From Comamonas sp. 26 (GTDB lineage: Bacteria; Pseudomonadota; Gammaproteobacteria; Burkholderiales; Burkholderiaceae_C): 64,000 bases of DNA. Location: positions 434,001 to 498,000 of the forward strand of contig NZ_PEFL01000001.1 in assembly GCF_002754475.1 (NCBI RefSeq). Direction: 5' to 3'. The notes under the pieces are model-generated. The model did no database searches and was not told the DNA's origin. It worked only from the letters and a program-made list of their open reading frames with translations. The translations under genes and the position numbers were made by a program. Shown piece after piece: positions 53,071-63,366 of the stretch (position 1 is the stretch's first letter; every line of letters begins with the position of its first letter).

Positions 53071-55352
53071 GGTTTGCGGCCAGAGGCAGGGGCGGCATCG
53101 CGTTCGGCCAGCTTGCGCTCGGCGCGTTCGATACCCGCGCGCGACATGCGCTGCTCGTCTTCGTCGTCGTCCTTGTCCAGATAGCTGTGGGCCTGCTTGT
53201 GCAGTTCCACGGATTCCTCCAGCAGCTCGGGATAGGCTTCGAGCGCGCAGGCAATGCGGCGTAGCGGATAGCAGTCATGCAGGGCAATGACCTCTTCCTG
53301 ATGCGCGCGCAGGCGCGGCAGTACCTGCTCGGGCCGGGTGCTGGAGAAAAAGTCCAGCATGGACATCAGCGAGGCCAGATAGTCGCGGCGCTCGCTGCGT
53401 TGATCGTCTTCGTCCAGCTCGCTGAACCACTGGTCCAGACGCTCCATCCAGATGGTGATTTCGTCATCACGGTCTAGCTTGTAAAGCGACATGGCGACGG
53501 TGGAGAAGTAGCGCGTAGGGTCATGGCGGCCATAACCGTTCTCCAGCGCAAAGTGCCACAGACGCTCGGCTTCGATCACGGTCTGTGTGTCATCGTCCTT
53601 GCCTACCGCGCACCAGAACAGACCGTTGTGGTGCTCGGCAAACGCGCTGCTGTTCAGACCCTTGTGGTGCAGTTCAGCGGCCTCGTCGTAGCGGTTCATG
53701 AAGCGGTACTTGATGGCCAGGTTGTTGCAGAGCATGGAGTACACATGCAGGTCTGCATCCTTGAACATGCCTTTGCCCGTGGCCCAGAAGTTTTCGAAGC
53801 GGCGCAGGCCTTCCTCGTAGTAGCGCACCACCAGCGGTTCGCGCACTTCTTGTGACGGCACTTTCTTCTTGCCGCCCATCAGGGGTGCCAGATCATCGGG
53901 GTCATCCAGCACCACGGCTGCCGCATAGCACCAGTGGCCGCCATAGGCTTCGGGGAAGGGGCGGGCCAATGCTTCTTCCAGCGGCAGGACTGCAAAGCGG
54001 GCGGCCCACAGGGAGGAAAGCTTGTCGCCGTCGGCCAGTTCTGGATGCTGGCTCACGCCCACTTCCAGGAGAGGCAAGGCCTGTTCAAACTGGCGCTTTT
54101 TGGCCAGTTTCATGCCGTCAATCAGCGCCAGCGCCGGGTGGCCCGGCTGGGCGGCGCGGGCCATGTTCAGGTAGAAGTCTGCCGGGTGCGGGGGGCGGCT
54201 TTCCTGCGCCAGCAACTGGCGCATGTCTTCATCAATCTGAGAGATGCCCAGAATCAGCGCCCAGGTAATGGAGTGAGCGGGGTCGCTGTCAAAACGCTCC
54301 CGCGCGAGCTGGAAGGCGGCCACGGCAGACACGGGGCGCGAGTGCAGCACGCTTTCAAGCGCCAGATCAGCGGCTTCGCTGATGCGATCGGCTTGCACCA
54401 GCCAGCCCAGATGCGTGGGGGTGAACGGGTCGCCTTCATCGTCGGTCAGGCCAAAGTGGCCTTGTGGTGCCAGTTGCAGCGCGGCATCCAGCTGGCCAGC
54501 CTGTGCGCAGGCTTTGGCCTGCAGGCGCACGATTTTGACCTGTCGATGGGCTTTGACGGCTTGCGATGGCGCAGGACTTTCAGTGCGCGCTACCTGCTGT
54601 TCGCAGGCCATGAGCAACGCGGGCAGGCTTTGCGGTGCCAGCGGCAGGGCATGCTCTGCCAGGGTCATCCAGGAGTCAAAGTCCACACTTTGCTCGGGCG
54701 TGGCATCGCGCAGGGTGTTGATGGCCGTCTGCACCATGCCGCTCATGTCCGCTGCGGGGTTGCTCTTTTGCAGCAGCGCGGCCTTGCGCACGCAGGCGAT
54801 GGCGTCCAGATAGGCGGTGTCTGCGGCGAGATCGGGGTTGCTTCGTTCTCTGGCACGGTGCAGGTCGATACCCGTGGCGGCAATGTCCCAGGCTTGCAGC
54901 TCATCGGCCATCCACTGCCAGCCATGCCAGAAGTTGTCGGTGTCTATGTCTTCGGGCAGCCGGGCAATGGCCTGCGCTGCGGGCATGAGCAGGGCCGTGG
55001 CGGCGGGCCTGTCAAAGACCATGCGGCTTTGAATATCGCTGAGCGCCAGTCGCACCGCTGAGTCGCTGGCAAGGTCGGCACCGGTGGTCAGCACCGTGGC
55101 TCTGTGCTGCTGCAGCAAGGTGTTGGCGGTTTCGGGCTGCTCCAGATAAAGCCAGAAGTCGTGCACACGCTCCAGCTCTTGCACCGTGGCGGGGGCAAAG
55201 TTTTGCTGCCCCAGCAGCTCTACGGCAGCGGCAACGCGGTCTTGCCGGCTGATGGCGCTGGAGTGATCTTCGTGATAGTCATTGAGCAGTTCATGCGCCC
55301 TATCGATGAGAGCGAACAGGGCATCACCCTGAAGTGCAGCAGTTTGATTCAT
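53052..55352 (-). CDS. Large helical-repeat (TPR-like) protein, uncharacterised
   Basis: A 766-residue, mostly alpha-helical protein with TPR-like units, clearest at NNLAIKYRFMNRYDEAAELH and around FALENGYGRHDPTRYFSTVAM. It has no signal peptide or membrane helix. The C-terminus is acidic (DKDDDEDEQR), then basic, and ends GRKPWWKFW, a Trp-rich tail that could contact a membrane or partner. I chose the ATG at 55352; an in-frame start at 55400 is possible. It is the first gene of the trio with the PcfJ-like and DUF1266-like genes. Confidence 0.75.
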   Translation of the reverse strand: MNQTAALQGDALFALIDRAHELLNDYHEDHSSAISRQDRVAAAVELLGQQNFAPATVQELERVHDFWLYLEQPETANTLLQQHRATVLTTGADLASDSAVRLALSDIQSRMVFDRPAATALLMPAAQAIARLPEDIDTDNFWHGWQWMADELQAWDIAATGIDLHRARERSNPDLAADTAYLDAIACVRKAALLQKSNPAADMSGMVQTAINTLRDATPEQSVDFDSWMTLAEHALPLAPQSLPALLMACEQQVARTESPAPSQAVKAHRQVKIVRLQAKACAQAGQLDAALQLAPQGHFGLTDDEGDPFTPTHLGWLVQADRISEAADLALESVLHSRPVSAVAAFQLARERFDSDPAHSITWALILGISQIDEDMRQLLAQESRPPHPADFYLNMARAAQPGHPALALIDGMKLAKKRQFEQALPLLEVGVSQHPELADGDKLSSLWAARFAVLPLEEALARPFPEAYGGHWCYAAAVVLDDPDDLAPLMGGKKKVPSQEVREPLVVRYYEEGLRRFENFWATGKGMFKDADLHVYSMLCNNLAIKYRFMNRYDEAAELHHKGLNSSAFAEHHNGLFWCAVGKDDDTQTVIEAERLWHFALENGYGRHDPTRYFSTVAMSLYKLDRDDEITIWMERLDQWFSELDEDDQRSERRDYLASLMSMLDFFSSTRPEQVLPRLRAHQEEVIALHDCYPLRRIACALEAYPELLEESVELHKQAHSYLDKDDDEDEQRMSRAGIERAERKLAERDAAPASGRKPWWKFW

Positions 55353-55442
55353 TGTGTCCAGAGTTCGTGCCGGGGCAGTCGTTGCCCCAATGCCCTCCAT
55401 CCTATCTGCTGAATGGGGTCAGAAGTGTCGGCAAAATGGCGC

Positions 55443-55472
55443 AAAAAAAGCCTGCACGGTGCAGTGCAGGCT
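55443..55472 (-). terminator. Intrinsic terminator after miaB
   Basis: AGCCTGCAC (55449-55457) pairs with GTGCAGGCT (55464-55472). On the - strand the hairpin is followed by seven T's. Confidence 0.85.
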
Positions 55473-55497
55473 GATTTCTGAACGGTTGATGCTGGAT

Positions 55498-56826
55498 TTA
55501 TTCTTTGACCAGCACTTCAGCGCGCAGGGTGTAGGCTTTGGCTTCGGTGATTTTTACATCCACCATCTGGCCGATCAGGCGCTCATGGCCGGGGAAGTTG
55601 ACCACGCGATTGCACTCGGTGCGGCCCATCAGCTCGCTGCCGTCGCGCTTGCTCACGCCTTCGACCAGCAGGCGCTGCACGGTGCCCACGCGCTCTTCGC
55701 TGATCTCCTTGATGTTGTTGTTGATGACGGCTTGCAGCTCCTGCAGGCGGCGCAGCTTGACTTCATGCGGCGTGTCATCGTGCAGATTGGCCGCAGGCGT
55801 GCCGGGGCGGGGGCTGAAGATGAAACTAAAAGAATTGTCAAAACGCACATCGTGGATGAGCTTCATCATCTTCTGGAAGTCTTCTTCGGTCTCGCCGGGG
55901 AAGCCCACGATGAAGTCGCTGCTCATCGCCAGATCGGGGCGAATGGCGCGCAGCTTGCGAATCGTGCTCTTGTATTCCATAGCGGTGTAACCGCGCTTCA
56001 TGGCCATCAAAATCTTGTCGCTGCCGTGCTGCACGGGCAGGTGCAGGTGGCTGACCAGCTTTGGAATCTTGGCGTAAGCCTCGATCAGGCGGGGTGTGAA
56101 CTCGTTGGGGTGGCTGGTGGTGTAGCGAATGCGCTCAATGCCGGGAATCTCGGACACATATTCCAGCAGCAGCGCAAAGTCGCAAACCTCGCTGGTGTCA
56201 CCCATCTTGCCCAGATAGGCGTTCACGTTCTGGCCCAGCAGCGTGATTTCCTTCACGCCTTGCTCGATCAGACCGGCCACTTCCACCAGCACGTCTTCGA
56301 ACGGGCGACTGACTTCTTCACCACGGGTGTAAGGCACCACGCAGTAGCTGCAGTACTTGGAGCAGCCTTCCATGATCGACACAAAGGCCGATGCGCCTTC
56401 TACGCGGGCGGGCGGCAGGTGGTCGAACTTTTCAATCTCGGGAAAGGAGATATCGACCTGGGGCTTGGCCTTGGCGGCGCGTGCGTTCAGCAGCTCGGGC
56501 AGGCGGTGCAGGGTCTGGGGGCCAAACACCACGTCCACATAAGGCGCGCGCTTGATGATCTCTTCACCTTCCTGGCTGGCCACGCAGCCGCCCACGCCGA
56601 TCAGCACGCCTTTTTCCTTCAGGTGCTTGAAGCGGCCCAGGTCGCTGAACACCTTCTCCTGCGCCTTTTCGCGCACCGAGCAGGTGTTGAACAGGATCAG
56701 GTCGGCCTGCTCGGGGTCGTTGGTGGATTCATAGCCCTGGGCTGCGCCCAGCACGTCGGCCATCTTGTCCGAGTCGTACTCGTTCATCTGGCAGCCGAAG
56801 GTTTTGATAAAGACTTTTTTGCTCAT
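55498..56826 (-). CDS. miaB: tRNA-2-methylthio-N6-dimethylallyladenosine synthase
   Basis: MiaB adds a methylthio group to i6A37 of tRNAs that read U-starting codons. The 442-residue radical-SAM enzyme has the N-terminal cluster cysteines ([30 protein letters not shown]) and the radical-SAM motif [19 protein letters not shown]-terminal TRAM domain with [12 protein letters not shown] completes it. All three N-terminal and three SAM cysteines are present. The start ATG follows a divergent gap of about 170 bases. Confidence 0.97.
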   Translation of the reverse strand: MSKKVFIKTFGCQMNEYDSDKMADVLGAAQGYESTNDPEQADLILFNTCSVREKAQEKVFSDLGRFKHLKEKGVLIGVGGCVASQEGEEIIKRAPYVDVVFGPQTLHRLPELLNARAAKAKPQVDISFPEIEKFDHLPPARVEGASAFVSIMEGCSKYCSYCVVPYTRGEEVSRPFEDVLVEVAGLIEQGVKEITLLGQNVNAYLGKMGDTSEVCDFALLLEYVSEIPGIERIRYTTSHPNEFTPRLIEAYAKIPKLVSHLHLPVQHGSDKILMAMKRGYTAMEYKSTIRKLRAIRPDLAMSSDFIVGFPGETEEDFQKMMKLIHDVRFDNSFSFIFSPRPGTPAANLHDDTPHEVKLRRLQELQAVINNNIKEISEERVGTVQRLLVEGVSKRDGSELMGRTECNRVVNFPGHERLIGQMVDVKITEAKAYTLRAEVLVKE

Positions 56827-56994
56827 GGGGCGCTCTTATAGGGTGTGTCGGGTGCAGCGCTTGCAGGGTTTGCAAGCGCAAAGTCATAGCGGCTAGCGCA
56901 CGCCACAACTTGGTTTGAATAGATAAACGGTCTGAACTGCTTGCAGAAAAAGCGCAAGCAGCTTTGAAATCAATAGCAGTCAGCGGTGGCTGAT

Positions 56995-57399
56995 TCAGCT
57001 GCCAAACACGCGTTGCAGCAAGCTGCGCAGCTGTATCGGCTTGTATTTTTCGATCTCGGCGGGCGTCAGAATCCAGGCCGTGTGCAGGCCTTGAGTCTGG
57101 GGCTCGATCACATAGCCCACCAGCATCTTCTGGCCCGCGTAGTTGTGGGCAAAGACGACGGAACGTTCCTGGCTGAACAGGCGAAAACCCGGCGTGGTGC
57201 GGATGGCGCCGCCGTTGATGGCGACTTCGGGGAAGTTGGTGATCGTCAGCTCGCCAAACAGCGCGGTTGGCGGGAAGTTGCGTGTGTCATTCGACGGCAG
57301 GCCCTGGGCCTGAGCCAGCAGGCTGGCGCTGGCAGCAGCGGCCAGAGCGATGGAGCCAAACAGACGACGATTGAGGAAAGCGGTGGTGCAGCGGTTCAT
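56995..57399 (-). CDS. Exported hypothetical protein, 134 residues
   Basis: A 134-residue protein with an N-terminal signal peptide (basic NRRLF, then SIALAAAASASLLAQAQG). A mature domain of about 100 residues follows, with FGELTITNFPEVAINGGAIRT and TAWILTPAEIEKYKP. It should be periplasmic. I do not recognise the family and see no catalytic motif. An upstream in-frame extension to 57642 lacks sense for a secreted protein, so the ATG at 57399 was chosen. It is upstream of a gap and convergent with nothing obvious. Confidence 0.75.
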   Translation of the reverse strand: MNRCTTAFLNRRLFGSIALAAAASASLLAQAQGLPSNDTRNFPPTALFGELTITNFPEVAINGGAIRTTPGFRLFSQERSVVFAHNYAGQKMLVGYVIEPQTQGLHTAWILTPAEIEKYKPIQLRSLLQRVFGS

Positions 57400-57494
57400 G
57401 GTGTATATCCAGGGGCTGATCAAGGGGCGGCGCAATGACGTTTCAGAAGCGCAATGCCGCGATTCTAGAGGCTGGCGTGCAGCTACGCGCTTGC

Positions 57495-58361
57495 TCAAGC
57501 TTTGCCGTCGCCGGCGTACAGAACGGCCTTGGGCGGGCGGCACAAGCCCCAGAAGCGCAGGCCTGTCAGCTCGGCCATGCGCACGCCCATGGCCGTGGGG
57601 GCGGAGATGGTGGCCAGCGCCGCAATGCCCACCTTGGCGCATTTGCGTACCAGTTCATGGCTGCCCCGGCTGGACAGCACCACAAAACCGGCCTCGCCCA
57701 GTCTGCCGGTGCGGGCGAGGCGGCCAATCAGCTTGTCCAGAGCGTTGTGGCGGCCCACGTCTTCCAGTACGTCGGTGATCTCGCCACTCAGCGTGGCCCA
57801 GCCTGCGGCGTGAATGGCACCGGCTTCGGCGTTCAGAATCTGGTGCGGAGGCAAGGCGTCTATGGCTTTGAGCACGGTGGCTGCATCCACACGAGCCAGC
57901 CAGTCATGTGCGGGGAGGGCATCAAACGACAGGTCTAGCGCGGCAAAGCTTTCCACTCCGCAGACGCCGCAGCCCGTGCGGCCCGTGATGCTGCGGCGCT
58001 TGTCTTTCAGGCGCGCAAAGCAGCGCGAGGCAATGTCTAGCTGCACCTCCTGGCCGTCCATGCCTTCGGGCAGGCCTGCGGCAGTGGCGCTCACCAGTTG
58101 CGCTTCAATGCTGTAGCAGTCGGCTGCGCTGTCGATGATGCCTTCGGTCAGCGCAAAGCCCAGGGCAAAGTCTTCCACATCGCCGGGCGAGCCCATCATT
58201 ACCGCGTGCGATATGCCGTTGAAAACCAGCGCAATCGGCACCTCGGCGGCCAGCACACGCTCTTGTGGCTCTGCCCGCCCTGCATTGAAGAAGGTCACAG
58301 CCTGCTTTTGCAGTGGCTCAATGCAGGTAGCGGCTGGGATAGGGCAGGCTGAATCGGTCAT
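57495..58361 (-). CDS. fdhD: Formate dehydrogenase accessory sulfurtransferase FdhD
   Basis: FdhD passes sulfur from a cysteine desulfurase to the bis-MGD molybdenum cofactor of formate dehydrogenase. The 288-residue protein has the sulfur-relay CxxC loop in TGRTGCGVCGVES, DVGRHNALDKLIG, and VLSSRGSHELVRKCAKVG, all typical. The ATG at 58361 fits the family. It lies near the molybdate uptake genes, consistent with supply of molybdenum to the same enzyme. The formate dehydrogenase itself is not in the window. Confidence 0.95.
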   Translation of the reverse strand: MTDSACPIPAATCIEPLQKQAVTFFNAGRAEPQERVLAAEVPIALVFNGISHAVMMGSPGDVEDFALGFALTEGIIDSAADCYSIEAQLVSATAAGLPEGMDGQEVQLDIASRCFARLKDKRRSITGRTGCGVCGVESFAALDLSFDALPAHDWLARVDAATVLKAIDALPPHQILNAEAGAIHAAGWATLSGEITDVLEDVGRHNALDKLIGRLARTGRLGEAGFVVLSSRGSHELVRKCAKVGIAALATISAPTAMGVRMAELTGLRFWGLCRPPKAVLYAGDGKA

Positions 58362-58413
58362 GGGCCGATGATAGTCAGTGAGCCGTTTCCATGCCTCCAG
58401 AAGGTGGAGATGG

Positions 58414-59499
58414 CTAGTCCAGCAGCGCCATGCCCTTGATCTGTGCAAACAGCGGCAGACCCGCCTGCAGCTGCAAGGCTCTGGCCGAATGCTGGGTAAT
58501 GCGTGCCAGCAGACGGGTGTTGCCAGATTGCAGCGACACCATGACCTGCCCTGGCCCGTCTTCGCGCAGATCCAGTACCTGCGCGAGCAGGATGTTGAGA
58601 ATGCTGCTGCTCTCGGGTCTGCCAAGGCTCAGGCTCACATCGCGGGCTTGCACGCGCAGCTGTACCTGAGTGCCTACGGCGCGCGGGTGGGCCATCACCA
58701 GTTGTAGCTGCCCGCCATCAAAGGCCAAGGTACTCAGGTGGTCAGTCGCATCATGGCTTTGCACCGTGGCGTGCACCACGCTGGAGGCAATATCGCCATG
58801 GGCCAGCGGCAGATCAAGGCTGGACAGGAGAACGGTCACCGCGTCTTGCGCCACGACCCGGCCTGCATCCAGCAGCACCATGTACTGGGCCAGCCGCGCC
58901 ACCTCATCGAGCGAGTGGCTGACGTAGATGACGGGAATCTGCAGATGGCGTTGCAACTGTTCCAGATAGGGCAGCACCTCGGCCTTGCGTTGCGCATCAA
59001 GTGCGGCCAGCGGTTCGTCCATCAGCAGCACTTCGGGACTGGTGGCCAGTGCGCGGGCAATAGCCACGCGCTGGCGCTCGCCCCCAGACAGCGTGGCGGG
59101 CATGCGGTCCATCAAATGCGCAATCCCCAGCAGCCCGACAGCGCGATCGCGCGATACCTTGCGCCGCTCCACCGGCGTGCGCTTCAAGCCATAGTCGATG
59201 TTCTTCTGCACCGAGAGGTGGGGGAACAGGCTGGCCTCCTGGAACACATAACCCAGTGCGCGCTGGTGTGTGGGAAGCCATTGCTTGCGGGCGTCGTCCT
59301 GCCAGACATTGCCGTTGACGGCGACCCGGCCCTGTGCGCGCTCCAGTCCGGCCAGGCTGCGCAGGCAGGTGGTCTTGCCGCAGCCTGAAGGCCCGAACAA
59401 GGCGGTGACGCCGTGGCCGGGCAGCTGCAGATCGACATCGAGGGAAAAGTCCGAGCGGCTCAGCTGGAGCTGGGCGGAGATGAAATGGGAAGTGCTCAT
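58414..59499 (-). CDS. modC: Molybdate ABC transporter ATPase ModC
   Basis: ModC powers molybdate import. The 361-residue protein has Walker A GPSGCGKTTCLRSLAG, signature LSGGERQRVAIARAL, Walker B LLMDEPLAALD and a C-terminal Mop/TOBE domain (about residues 295-358), which senses molybdate in ModC proteins. The GTG/ATG region overlaps modB by four bases, so the two are coupled. fdhD follows 52 bases downstream. Confidence 0.95.
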   Translation of the reverse strand: MSTSHFISAQLQLSRSDFSLDVDLQLPGHGVTALFGPSGCGKTTCLRSLAGLERAQGRVAVNGNVWQDDARKQWLPTHQRALGYVFQEASLFPHLSVQKNIDYGLKRTPVERRKVSRDRAVGLLGIAHLMDRMPATLSGGERQRVAIARALATSPEVLLMDEPLAALDAQRKAEVLPYLEQLQRHLQIPVIYVSHSLDEVARLAQYMVLLDAGRVVAQDAVTVLLSSLDLPLAHGDIASSVVHATVQSHDATDHLSTLAFDGGQLQLVMAHPRAVGTQVQLRVQARDVSLSLGRPESSSILNILLAQVLDLREDGPGQVMVSLQSGNTRLLARITQHSARALQLQAGLPLFAQIKGMALLD

Positions 59500-60176
59500 G
59501 CGCGGCGCTCCGCCTTGGGCTGCAGCCAGTTGAGTGCCAGCAGCACGATGAAGGAGAACACCACCATGCCTGCGGCCAGCAGGTGGGCGTGGCCGTACTC
59601 CATGGCTTCCACATGGTCGTAAATCTGTACCGAGACCACGCGGGTCACGCCGGGGATGTTGCCGCCCAGCATCAGCACCACGCCAAACTCGCCCACGGTG
59701 TGGGCAAAGGTCAGCACGGCGGCGGTAATAAAGCCGGGGCGCGCCAGAGGGATGGCCACGGTCAGAAAGCGATCAAGCGGACTGGCGCCGAGACTGGCTG
59801 CGGCTTCCATGGGGCGTGTGCCCAATGCTTCAAAGGCGCGCTGCAGCGGCTGCACGGTAAACGGCATGGAATAGATCAGCGAGCCTATGACCAGACCGGC
59901 AAAGGTGAATGGCAGATTGCCGATACCGATCGCTTGGGTGAATTTGCCAACGGGGCCGTTGGGGCCCATGGTGACCAGCAGGTAAAAGCCGATGACGGTA
60001 GGCGGCAGCACCAGCGGCAGCGCCACCACGGCTCCAATCGGCCCGCGCCAGCGCGAGCGGGTGTGGGCCAGCCACCAGGCCAGCGGTGTGCACAGCAGCA
60101 TGAGCAGTACCGTGGTCACGCTGGCGAGTTTGAGCGTGAGCCAGATGGCTGCGTAGTCTTCGGCATTCAGTTGCAT
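59496..60176 (-). CDS. modB: Molybdate ABC transporter permease ModB
   Basis: ModB is the inner-membrane channel of the molybdate importer. The 226-residue protein has about five to six helices and the EAA-loop EAAASLGASPLDRFLTVAIPLARPG that docks on ModC. VLPPTVIGFYLL and TFAHTVGEFGVVLMLGGNIPG are typical of ModB. A terminator-like hairpin lies only a few bases upstream of its ATG, between it and modA. Confidence 0.95.
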   Translation of the reverse strand: MQLNAEDYAAIWLTLKLASVTTVLLMLLCTPLAWWLAHTRSRWRGPIGAVVALPLVLPPTVIGFYLLVTMGPNGPVGKFTQAIGIGNLPFTFAGLVIGSLIYSMPFTVQPLQRAFEALGTRPMEAAASLGASPLDRFLTVAIPLARPGFITAAVLTFAHTVGEFGVVLMLGGNIPGVTRVVSVQIYDHVEAMEYGHAHLLAAGMVVFSFIVLLALNWLQPKAERRA

Positions 60177-60182
60177 GGAATC

Positions 60183-60229
60183 AAAAAAAGACCCTTGGAG
60201 TGCTCAGCTTAGCCGAGCAGCACCAAGGG
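60183..60229 (-). terminator. Intrinsic terminator between modA and modB
   Basis: On the - strand, CCCTTGG and CCAAGGG (+ 60223-60229 and 60192-60198) close a hairpin with further inner pairing, followed by TCTTTTTTT (+ 60183-60191). The modB ATG is only seven bases beyond. Confidence 0.75.
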
Positions 60230-60252
60230 AAGAGCGGAGCAGTTGGGGTGAA

Positions 60253-60373
60253 GAACCGTTAACGCAACCCTTGATACGTCGGAGCGAAGCCTTGTCGCAC
60301 TTTTGTACCGCCTGCGGCTTCGCGCCTCGTCTCAACCGCAAATCTGCGATTTGCCGGGTTGCGTTAGCCGTTC
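60253..60373. mobile_element. MITE-like 121-bp element with 18-bp terminal inverted repeats
   Basis: GAACCGTTAACGCAACCC at 60253-60270 is inverted at 60356-60373 (GGGTTGCGTTAGCCGTTC), 16 of 18 matching. Inside are nested hairpins: GCGAAGCC/GGCTTCGC and GCAAATC-TGC-GATTTGC. No ORF. It sits between modA and modB and abuts a family 2 repeat at 60374. Mobility is inferred from shape only. Confidence 0.5.
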
Positions 60374-62182
<1,809 letters not shown>

Positions 62183-62201
62183 GCGTTTAACCTCCATAAA
62201 A

Positions 62202-62233
62202 AAGCGCTGCAGTGTTTTGACACTCCAGCGCTT
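62202..62233. terminator. Bidirectional terminator between modE and the Bug gene
   Basis: AAGCGCTG-C-AGTGT (62202-62215) pairs with ACACT-C-CAGCGCTT (62220-62233) around TTTG. Flanked by A's on the left and TTATT on the right. Confidence 0.8.
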
Positions 62234-62298
62234 TATTGATAGGCGGTAGCTGCTATCTTTATTGAAGTAGCGGCCACCGTGCTAGACAAGCTGCTTTG

Positions 62299-63300
62299 TC
62301 AGTCCACCTTGAGGCCAATGGCCTTGATCAAGGGCGCAAAGCGGACACGCTCCTTGGCGTGATGGTCTACAAATGCCTGGCGGCTCATATTGGGCTCAGG
62401 CGTGGAGCCAATGCCTTGCAGCACGTCGATCACATTTTTTTGCTCCAGCGCCTTGAGCACGCTGGCGCGCACGGCCTCCACCACGGACGCAGGCGTGCCT
62501 GCGGGAGCGTAAATGCCGAATAAAGTGTCGGCATCAAAACCGGGCAGGCCGCTTTCGGCCAGCGTGGGGACTTTGGGGTAAAGCGGCGAGCGTTGCGGGC
62601 TGCCAATAGCCAGCAGCTTGAGTTTTCCGGCCTCGACCTGCTTGAGGCCGGGACCCGGATCAAACCAGTACTGGAGCTGGCCGCTGAGCACATCGGTCAA
62701 AGCCGGGCCTGCGCCTTTGTAGGGGATGTGGGTGGCATCGACCTTGGCAGCGCGCTTGAACATTTCGCCCGCCAGATGGGGCGAGCTGCCGGGACCGGGG
62801 GAGCCATAAGACAGCTTGCCGGGGTTGGCCTGCAGGTGCTTGATGAAGTCCTGCACATTGCTCACGGGCAGGCTGGGGTTGGTTTCCAGAAACACATGCA
62901 CGCGGGCCACGGCTGCGACAGGTATCAAATCCTTCTCGGGGTTGAAGGGCAGCTTGCTGTAAATCATCGGATTGATGCTGATGCCGCCGCCAGAGCTCAG
63001 CAGCAGCGTGTAGCCATCCTTGGGCGAGCGCACGGTTTCACCAATGCCGATATTGCCGTTGGCACCGGGCTTGTTGTCCACCACCACGGACTGGCCAAGC
63101 ACCTGGCTCATGGTAGGGGAGATGGCCCGGCCCATCACGTCGGCAGCGCCGCCGGGGGCGAAGTTGACGATTAGGCGGATAGGGCGGTCTGGCCACTTTT
63201 CAGAAGCCATGGCAGGGGCCGCAAATGCATTGCAAAGCAGGGCCGGAACGGCCGCCAGGCTCAGGCGGCGCAGGCAGTTGATGAGGGGTTTTGAAGGCAT
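62299..63300 (-). CDS. Bug-family tripartite tricarboxylate-type solute-binding protein
   Basis: A 333-residue periplasmic binding protein. The signal peptide ends near PAMASEKWPD. The mature domain begins WPDRPIRLIVNFAPGGAADVMGRAI and has VVVDNKPGANGNIGIG and SYGSPGPGSSPHLAGEMF, all standard Bug (TctC-like) features. Bug receptors bind small organic acids. Betaproteobacteria carry many orphan copies like this one without membrane partners. It lies downstream of a TPP-dependent decarboxylase gene and may bind a related aromatic or alpha-keto acid; this is inference. Confidence 0.92.
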   Translation of the reverse strand: MPSKPLINCLRRLSLAAVPALLCNAFAAPAMASEKWPDRPIRLIVNFAPGGAADVMGRAISPTMSQVLGQSVVVDNKPGANGNIGIGETVRSPKDGYTLLLSSGGGISINPMIYSKLPFNPEKDLIPVAAVARVHVFLETNPSLPVSNVQDFIKHLQANPGKLSYGSPGPGSSPHLAGEMFKRAAKVDATHIPYKGAGPALTDVLSGQLQYWFDPGPGLKQVEAGKLKLLAIGSPQRSPLYPKVPTLAESGLPGFDADTLFGIYAPAGTPASVVEAVRASVLKALEQKNVIDVLQGIGSTPEPNMSRQAFVDHHAKERVRFAPLIKAIGLKVD

Positions 63301-63366
63301 GTCTTGTCTCCTTGGACAGGTTTTTTATCAATCCGCCTCGAACGGGCGGTCATTTTTTGAGATTTT

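Noticed and set aside
60253..60373. A riboswitch (molybdenum cofactor type) in the modA-modB gap
   Set aside because: No cofactor-riboswitch core seen. Terminal inverted repeats suit a MITE-like element better.
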